From Mytilus galloprovincialis (taxonomy: Eukaryota; Mollusca; Bivalvia; Mytilida; Mytilidae), in contig NC_134847.1 in NCBI RefSeq assembly GCF_965363235.1, positions 74,158,268-74,222,267 of the forward strand: 64,000 nucleotides of DNA. Reading direction: 5' to 3'. Position numbers and translations under genes: made by a program. The notes under the pieces were generated by a model. That model ran no database searches, was not told where the DNA came from, and saw nothing but the letters and a program-made list of their open reading frames with translations. Each line of letters begins with the position of its first letter. Position 1 is the stretch's first letter. Of this stretch, positions 57,501 to 64,000 are shown in pieces.

Positions 57501-60500
57501 AAATGTTATTAAAAATTGAGTACCCCCACAATCAATTAGGTGGTGGGTTTCAATATATACACATGCTGCGAGTTTAAGTTAAGTTGTCGTTATTTCTGAA
57601 AACCGTAGTCTACTAACTAAGAACAAAAAATGATTCCAAATACCTGGACAGTACTGAGTGTTGCAATACTGCTCTTCGTACTCAATTTTCTGAAGTGCAT
57701 TGTTATATCTGCAGCGACTTTGTGTTCCAATGTTACATGTTTTTGTGCAGGATGACCATTGAGTCCAAGAATATGTTTGGACACCTGTCAAACAAATAAA
57801 TAAACATTTATAAATACATTGAAAGTTCTTCTGAAAAGTGTGTTTATTTCCTTAATTAATTAAAGATAAATTAAAAACTCGAATTAGATACAGAAATCGC
57901 TCTTTACAAAGAAAATTTATAAGGTTTTATTTTCATTTTGAGAATAATCTCAACCCTTTAACTAATACCATTTTTCGCATGCATCAAAGCTATGTGAACT
58001 TTCTAATTATTCCAGAGTCAAAGACATAGGTTAGAAATAAATAATATGTACGAAGAATGTGGAATTTATAATAATATTGCTGTTAATATTTTTTTTTAAT
58101 AAATATTGTCAATACTGAAGCAATGACTTCTGAGCCGTGATGATTATCGTGAGATTTCATAATCATTCTGCCAAATACACTCTAATGCTAGTTAATCGTC
58201 AAAAAAAGTGTTCATGAAAATAACACTTAATAAATAAGAAACCGTCCACGAATTTTTCTGGATATACATTTATCAGCAACGCTCTTAAACATATGAAAGC
58301 CAAGGATGTCAAATATATCATGCGTGTTCATGAGAACAAATGAAAAAGTGATAGAGTAAACAGGGCTTGTAACAGTAAGTAACCAGTGATAAAGGCGCTA
58401 ATTTGAAATGCAAATGTATAACAATATGATACGGAGAGAGGAAGCCACATACGATATCGATACCTCGGAGACTTGTTGGGTTCTCCATGTGCAGTGAGCT
58501 TGGCTTTATAATCATAGCTTGAGGAACCATAATTAAGGTCCCCATTCTGACTACGAATTATACACCCACACAGCCAAACAGACGCTCCACTTTTGCAAGT
58601 TTAGTGTCAATCGGATGAAGACCCCCGGAATTGCCATATATCTATATCTATATCCGAGTGAATCGTTGAAACTAGACACTTACTTGACGAAATGGCTGTT
58701 GTTTGGGGATTCATCAATGGACAGTCCAGCATTCCTTCAGTACAATTGCTTGATACCTTGTACTATGGAATACACAAGTTATTAATTTAAATTATGAAAT
58801 AATGAATAAGATATCTCGATTAAGTCTTGAGTTGTTGTTAACTCTCTTGATGTACAAGAAAATATGACTAGCTGGACGTCTGTGACGCGTAACAGGATCA
58901 ACAATGACATCATTCGATATATAAAGTAATGCCCCAATGAAGTTACATTGTGGACCTATTAAAGAGGATCATAACACGGTTTAATTTTCGGTATTTTATT
59001 TGAAAAGATACAACAATGATAAGAAGTTTGATAATTAAACAAATGGACATGTTTATCGCTGGCAGCAAGAGGGTGACACGATGTTTTAAAAACTATTCAT
59101 TTTATTGTCGAAGTGAGCAATCATTTTTCATGGATAAACTAATCATAGAAACATAACTAAAAATATGTACGCCAGACGCTCAGGGATATATGAATAATAT
59201 ATATCTCCAGCTTGAGAGCCTTTGTGTTTTTCTTTTATCTCTAATGCATTATTTGTTTGTGTTATTCATTTGACCATTAGTAACACATCTGTAGTTTGTT
59301 TTCAATTTATACTTGCTTAGAATTGCAGGACCCTATGACTGTGTGGGTAGATCACTGTCAAATTTAACTGAGTGTGTATATAGGTTACGAAAGTAGTTTC
59401 GGTGTCATAGTCTATCTAAGTCTTAACCAAGGACAAAATTATAATTACCAATCTCATTCAGGTATTTGTAGATATAGATATAGGAAGATGTGGTATAAGT
59501 GCCAATGAGACAAATCCAAATTACAATTTATAAAAGTAAACCATTATAGGTCAATGTACGGTATCAACACGGAGCCTTGGCTCACACAGAACAACAAGCT
59601 ATAAAGGGCCTCAAAATTACTAGTGTAAAACCATTCAAACGGAAAAACCAACGGTCTAATATATATAAAAAAACGAGAAACGAGAAACACGTCTAAATTA
59701 CATAAACAAACGACAACTACCGTACATCAGATTCCTGACTTAAGACAGGTGCAAACATTTGCAGCGGGATTAACCGTTTTAATGGTACCAAACCTTCTGC
59801 CTTTTTCTGAAACAATAGTATCACAACATCACAACATAGAAAAAAACACACGATAAAATATCAATTGGAAAGCTTAAATCAATCAAAAAACGTAAATCAA
59901 TTCTAATATAAACTTTTAAAGCTAGTTTAACCCAGCAGCATGGGTTCAGGATTTTTTGGTCCTCAACTTCAACTTCGTATTCATTAGGCATTTTTAACTA
60001 TTATTTCTTCGTGTGTCACTGCTGAGTCTTTTGTAGACAAAACGCGCGTCTGGCGCAAATACAAAATTTCAATCCTGCTATCTATGATGAGTTTATTTAC
60101 ATGTCCTTTATGAACAGAAAGAGACGCTCAACATGATAAGGCAACTGGTCTCGTTTTTTTTGGGGAATTAATTCGATTCTCTTATAGTTTAGTTTGTTAC
60201 CTTGACTTATTTATCGTGTTTGTATTTAATTTAAGATCTGTAATACAATACATGTTCCTATTTAAGATTAAAACAAATACTCGCTGCACGACATTAAGCT
60301 TTTTTAAGTTTCCGTCAATGTTTATTCATTTTCAGGACAAGTTGACAAGTTGGATGTTAAGAACTTGCCACACTTTTTCACAGTCTATTGTTGAAGATCG
60401 TATATCAACATCATGATTTTATTTGCCAGTTTGAGTAGTTGGTTTGATATATGATTAATGTACGCTTATAAAGATTTTATAGAAGCGACAAATTGATTGT

Positions 60501-63439
60501 TTGAAAAGATATGAGTTGTCAGTTTATCTTTTTTGAATAGAGCAATTCTCTTAAGGTGTGAGTAATCTTAATGACAGACAAATTTAAAAGAATTTCCTAG
60601 ATAATGTATATCTCAAACGTTCGAACCACAGAATTATTCGTAGTATCTAATATGTTCGTTTTTTGTACTTTGAATTTGTAAAATAAAAATAAAAAGATGT
60701 GGTATGAGTGTCTATGAGACAACTCTCCATCCAAGTCAGAATGTGGTGTAAAACTACGGCAATTATAGTTCAAAGTATAAATCTAACACGGAGCCTTGGC
60801 TAACATCGAAGTATTTATGGTATACAGTGCCCAAATATGACTAGTGTAAAACAATTCAAACAGGGAAACCAGGGGTCTTATCTATATAAAAAAAATCACT
60901 TACTGTGTATCCATGAGGTAAGACTTGAAGTGGGTTACCTCCAACGCTAAGTATTATTTTAAATACTGATGCAACTCTATGAAACCTGTATGCAGTAACC
61001 GATGTTATAGGCCCATAATCGTCGTAAACAGATCTAAGCAGTTCTGATGTTTCTTTGTCAGTTCCATCTCCAGTTTTTAAATTTAATTTTTGAAATACTC
61101 GAAAATCACATTTTGATGACGATTTATTTTCAACTGTTGAAAATCTCTGTAATAAGTATGCATTTGAAAATAACGTTATTTTATCAGACCTTGCGCTAAA
61201 GAAGCTAAGCGTGTGTTAATTATCCAGTCCATTTACTTTTAAAATGACACAGGGTAGACACTTGATCCCTGCGGAAATATTCTAAAAATTTGGTTGAGTA
61301 GGTTGAAATGCCTGTATTGTAGCTTTGTTGACAGTTTTTTTTTAACTTCAACATGCTACCTTTTCTCATTATTTACAATTAACATGTAAATTCATTTTAT
61401 CATACAAAATCCTGACAGTGAACCCAGTCGAAAAGGAATTGTGTTAAGCAAACCAACTCAACTATATCATACCAATCCATGACCAATAGCTCTGTTGATA
61501 AGTATTGGCGGTATGTAATGTTGAAATGCATACAATAACATATTTTTGTTTTAATTTCAATATAGATTTTTTAAAAGCTGGATTTTGCTTTAAATATTTA
61601 ATGACAAACATAAATGACAAATTCATATGCTTTTAAATTTCGTTTAATTTTCTATTTAAAATAAAAAAAAGTCTTTTAAATTATGTAACATTATAACATA
61701 CACCCAATTTTACCTGTTCGTATAATGGTCATATTGGTTATAGAAACACTAAATGGAAAAAGTATGTTATTTTAAAATAAATTATACAGAAAAAGGAAAA
61801 AAGTAAACAAAAAAGAAAAATGAAGTTCTATAAAACTTCAGTGGTAAATATTTTTCATGTCACAGCAAAATATCAATGAAGAAAATAACAGAAACAGCAC
61901 TTTACATTTACCTTAAACTTAATTTCAAGGTCAATGAACCGAACGATCTCTTTTCAAAGGATCCTCAATCTCCTCTTTGTAAGAGAAATAAGTTATATTC
62001 TACTACAGCTTATTTTGAGTATTAGAGGGGACAAAACCCAGTTTAGTAAAGTATATTTAGTCGATTTTTTATACGTTTATTGAAAAGAAGCAGTGTTAAG
62101 GAAAAAAAAAAAAAAATTGAATCTGACCCTGTCCCTATTTTCTTTTTTTTTTGTACAAAGGATCTGAATTAAAAAGACCATAGGCATCTAACACTAATGG
62201 TTTACAAGTTACTATTACATTTAACTTCTTTTGTATACAGAAAGGGAAATAAATCATATAAGGAGTCTTCAGACCACTTCGATCAAACTTGCTCGTAAGA
62301 TCCTGAAGATATAACAAGCAAAGTGGTGAAATAATTGTGTCGTAATTTTAAACGATTGATCGGTCAGTTTCAAAAGCGCAATGACTGAACGATACCATAT
62401 GCAATCAATCATATTATGTACGTTGTTTAGCATCTTGCAAAACCACTATACACCGAAAGACAATTGTGGCGGAAACATAACAGTAATATCAATATTTGGC
62501 AACAGATTCAATATAGCTCGATGTAGACAAATTATAATAATCAACACATTCTAAATAGAACATTTACAAAAACTAGAACGTATTGAAGTGGGTCATCAGC
62601 ATGTATTCCCTCTGGTAGACTTTTCTCATACTTTGCCAAAATGTAGATTTTACCATGTTTTTTTTTCCAAAAATATTATAAACACTAATGATCATCGTGG
62701 TATTTGTCAGGCAATTATGCAAGACTTGTAGCTTACCACATTAGCTAGATCATTTATGAACCTTTTTCCTTATGTGTTTAAACCGTATAGATTATGCAAT
62801 GAATAACTTAAATTCTATTCAAATAAACAATCTTACACACTATATGCCAATCTGCCTCAAAATTTGTCGGTTACAAAAGGACTTGATCAATTGCTTTTCA
62901 TCTATTTTACAATTCGTGACTGAATGCAGTTAATATACCTTTTATAACTAGCCATGTGTTTAATTCCGTTTAAGTTATAAAGATCCACCTGTCCTTCATA
63001 AAGTTTACTTTTCATTATGGCTGTAAAAAGTGAAGAATTATAACTACATGTAAATAAAAATAAATTCATGGTAGAAAGCAGACCTTAATAAAAATTATAT
63101 AAAAAAATCTTACTCCAAACATCACTTTGTTAATTCCAACAGGCGTTTCGATCTTCCAGCTGTGTGTAGTTAAATGTGAATTAGATGTCAATACGAGGAT
63201 AATTGGCTTGACTACAGGACCTCGTGGTACAATGGATATTTCATTTGTATTCGTTTTGTTAAAACATTCAGCGGTAAAACATTCCGGGAGGCTAACTACA
63301 TGAACTTCATATTTCGGGTTGTCATTTGTTGTACAGCTGTAAAGGTGATATCTATTGTACCTTGGATATTTAACAGAAGGATCTTTATATCCAATGGACG
63401 TTGGAGGGTTTTTCAGAATAGCGCAGGTTCCTTTTTGGG
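54324..63439 (-). CDS. Modular extracellular protein with TSP1 repeat, seven internal exons (partial gene)
   Basis: A host gene for a likely secreted or surface matrix/defence-type protein. Seven exons are supported by splice borders and matching phases. Read 5' to 3' they are A1 63114-63439, B1 60904-61146, linker 58684-58762, TSP1 57644-57784, six-Cys 56921-57058, A2 55842-56131 and B2 54324-54572. Together they give about 1,466 coding bases. Phases run 1-0, 0-0, 0-1, 1-1, 1-1, 1-0, 0-0, so the A-B-linker-TSP1-Cys block can repeat without loss of frame; A2-B2 is the start of a second block. A1 opens in phase 1 and B2 ends at an ordinary donor, so the gene continues at both ends: 5' beyond the window and 3' unseen. 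The TSP1 family is certain. The A and B modules are conserved between copies but not identified by me. Confidence 0.85.
54600..54840 (-). repeat. Intergenic/intronic repeats: worn family B and family A head
   Basis: 54715-54835 on the minus strand is the head of family A (AAGATGTGGTATGATTGCC, AATGAGACAACTC, GCCCATACCGCATAGTC). 54640-54700 resembles a worn forward family B core (GATCCGAGCTTCACTTGTG). Confidence 0.7.
55146..55170 (+). repeat. GT microsatellite
   Basis: About twelve GT units in the intron between A2 and B2. Confidence 0.9.
55842..56131 (-). CDS. Exon A2 of the modular gene
   Basis: About 97 codons between acceptor TAAATAG and donor GTAGGTG. It reads EVGNCVIRKEPQTALGYKDP ... 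ESCTTNDNSVYELHVI ... PRGPVSKPIILVL ... HWRLETPVGLYKV. Two Cys match those of A1. It enters in phase 1 and leaves in phase 0. Confidence 0.9.
56470..56610 (-). repeat. Repeat family B, reverse copy
   Basis: Minus strand: GTCCTCAAGGCTCTTCAACT, GAGCGTCACTGATGAGTC, GACGAAACGCGCTTCTGGCG. Intronic. Confidence 0.75.
56921..57058 (-). CDS. Exon for a six-cysteine module
   Basis: 46 codons between acceptor TTGTACAG and donor GTAAGTT. It reads VDLSCNTTNDCLRQTGWSSA ... TECKNNVCRCSLEDKY ... NCFG. Six Cys (SC, DC, EC, VC, RC, NC) suggest a small disulphide-bonded EGF/EB-like module. Phase 1-1, as typical of shuffled extracellular modules. Confidence 0.85.
57644..57784 (-). CDS. Exon for a thrombospondin type 1 repeat
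   Basis: 47 codons between acceptor TTTGACAG and donor GTATTTG. YSWTQWSSCTKTCNIGTQSR then CRYNN ... EEQYCNTQYCPG has the WxxW core, CSxTC-like step and six Cys of TSP1. Such repeats bind matrix and cell-surface partners. Phase 1-1. Confidence 0.92.
58540..58625. repeat. Segment shared with 21.74-21.84 kb
   Basis: CCCCATTCTGACTACG, CACAGCCAAACAGACGCTCC and GGATGAAGAC recur there. An unclassified dispersed piece in an intron. Confidence 0.45.
58684..58762 (-). CDS. Linker exon of the modular gene
   Basis: 79 bases between acceptor TTCCATAG and donor GTAAGTG. It reads YKVSSNCTEGMLDCPLMNPQ and ends TTAISS. It converts phase 0 (after B1) to phase 1 (before TSP1), which supports it although it is short. 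It has two Cys. Confidence 0.75.
59475..59905 (+). repeat. Repeat family A, ACACGGAGC subtype
   Basis: GGAAGATGTGGTATAAGTGCC, ATCAACACGGAGCCTTGGC, AAACCAACGGTC and the ACGACAACTACCGTACATCA block are colinear with 13.4 kb. Intronic. Confidence 0.8.
59945..60090 (+). repeat. Repeat family B, forward copy
   Basis: TTGGTCCTCAACTTCAACTTC, GTGTCACTGCTGAGTC and GACAAAACGCGCGTCTGGCG, then the GATGAGTTTATTTAC tail. Intronic. Confidence 0.8.
60688..60895 (+). repeat. Repeat family A head, ACACGGAGC subtype
   Basis: AAAAAGATGTGGTATGAGTG, CTATGAGACAACTCTCCATCC, CTAACACGGAGCCTTGGC and ACTAGTGTAAAACAATTC. It ends almost at the splice donor of exon B1. Confidence 0.75.
60904..61146 (-). CDS. Exon B1 of the modular gene
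   Basis: 81 codons between acceptor CTTATTACAG and donor GTAAGTG. It reads RFSTVENKSSSKCDFRVFQK ... YGPITSVTAYRFHRVASVFK ... LSVGGNPLQVLPHGYT. Homologous to B2. Phase 0-0, joining A1 and the linker exon without frame change. Confidence 0.88.
61150..63113. other. Intron between A1 and B1
   Basis: About 1.97 kb, AT-rich. I recognise no repeats or other genes in it. Confidence 0.5.
63114..63439 (-). CDS. Exon A1 of the modular gene
   Basis: About 109 codons between acceptor ATTTTTCAG and donor GTAAGAT. It reads QKGTCAILKNPPTSIGYKDP ... YSCTTNDNPKYEVHVV ... PRGPVVKPIILVLTS ... SWKIETPVGINKVMFG. It shares GYKDPS, SCTTNDN, PRGPV.KPIILVL and W..ETPVG..KV with A2, but has a Cys-containing insert (CFTAECFNKTN) that A2 lacks. 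It enters in phase 1, so an upstream exon is expected. Confidence 0.9.
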
Positions 63440-63559
63440 CTGAAAAATATATTAAAATTCACAAATATTTAAAAACATGTTATAAAAAATGGAACACTAG
63501 TTTTAGATGTTTACATAAACAAACATACACACTAACAATATTAATATAAAACAAATAAA

Positions 63560-63960
63560 AGAGAGAAGAAAGATGCCCGAGGAACAGTCAAACTCAGTTT
63601 TCTATGTTGTGTCATGTGTACTATTGTTTTTCTGTTTGTCTTTTTAGTTTTTAGCCATGGCGTTGTCAGTTTGTTTTAGATTTATGAGTTTGACTGTCCC
63701 TTTGGATCTTTCGTTCCTCTTTCATAGTCTCGAAAATACACTGACAACGCCATGGCTAAAATAGAAAAAGACAAACAGACAAATATTAGTACACAAGAAA
63801 CAAACTAGAAACCAAAGACTAAGCAACATGAACCCAACCGAAAACTGGGGGTGGTATCAGCTGCTCCGGAGGGTAAGCAGATCCTGCTCTACATTTGACA
63901 CCCGTCGTGTTGCTCATGGTAATACAAACCCGGTAAATAGTCCAGTTCGTTAGGTCACAT
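63560..63960. repeat. Compound foldback and dispersed repeat
   Basis: The arms at about 63616-63670 and 63740-63795 pair (TTTAGCCATGGCGTTGTCAGT mirrored by ACTGACAACGCCATGGCTAA, plus CTGTTTGTCTTTTT / AAAAAGACAAACAG). GACAGTCAAACTCA occurs in inverted form too. A GC-richer block follows at 63846-63960 (GGTATCAGCTGCTCCGGAGG, CACCCGTCGTGTTGCTCATG). Unclassified. Confidence 0.6.
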
Positions 63961-64000
63961 TCGTGAAAATGGAAGGGGATTGTAGTTACGACATATGGAA

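Overview
The window looks like AT-rich, repeat-dense nuclear DNA from a marine bivalve mollusc, most likely a mussel (Mytilus-like). This is inferred from the TRIM gene with a PHR-like tail, short exons with GT/AG introns, and several dispersed repeat families that I associate with bivalves. No database search was possible. No bacterial-type gene organisation, rRNA, functional tRNA or CRISPR is visible.

Layout. 0.2-1.5 kb holds a decayed LINE 3' end with an ACTT tail. 2.56-3.09 kb holds a small host gene candidate with a TATA box, encoding an acidic-tailed protein I do not recognise. 8.8-10.3 kb (minus) is the large exon of a TRIM-type RING/B-box/coiled-coil/PHR-like gene with one in-frame stop inside the C-terminal domain. 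10.3-23.1 kb is mostly intergenic sequence carrying a tRNA-derived SINE, foldback elements, Penelope-like 3' tails, a threefold 370-base tandem repeat and a 1.44 kb DNA transposon whose ends read CAGGGGCGTAGCT.

23,166-32,731 is a compact Polinton/Maverick of about 9.57 kb. It has 208-base terminal inverted repeats that are almost identical and a perfect 6-base target duplication (AAGATA). Its minus arm carries the protein-primed type B polymerase. Its plus arm carries a packaging-type ATPase with two C2H2 fingers and a very acidic tail, then a retroviral-type integrase with a chromodomain. No capsid or protease frame is visible. It looks young; the polymerase appears broken about once and the other two frames look whole.

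34-54 kb is a graveyard of repeats. It includes a MITE with poly-G/poly-T arms and a nine-unit, about 502-base-period tandem element with hairpins at both ends (36.6-41.4 kb). Two oppositely oriented copies of a GCTTTTTGTCCG minisatellite lie there too, along with a 4 kb foldback element (44.36-48.35 kb) split by a 1.9 kb second element, and a broken Penelope-like retroelement (50.3-52.2 kb).

54.3-63.4 kb (minus) holds seven well-supported exons of one host gene for an extracellular modular protein. The order is module A, module B, linker, thrombospondin type 1 repeat, six-cysteine module, module A, module B. The intron phases fit throughout, and the gene runs off the window at its 5' end and has no visible last exon. 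Its introns carry many of the same dispersed repeats.
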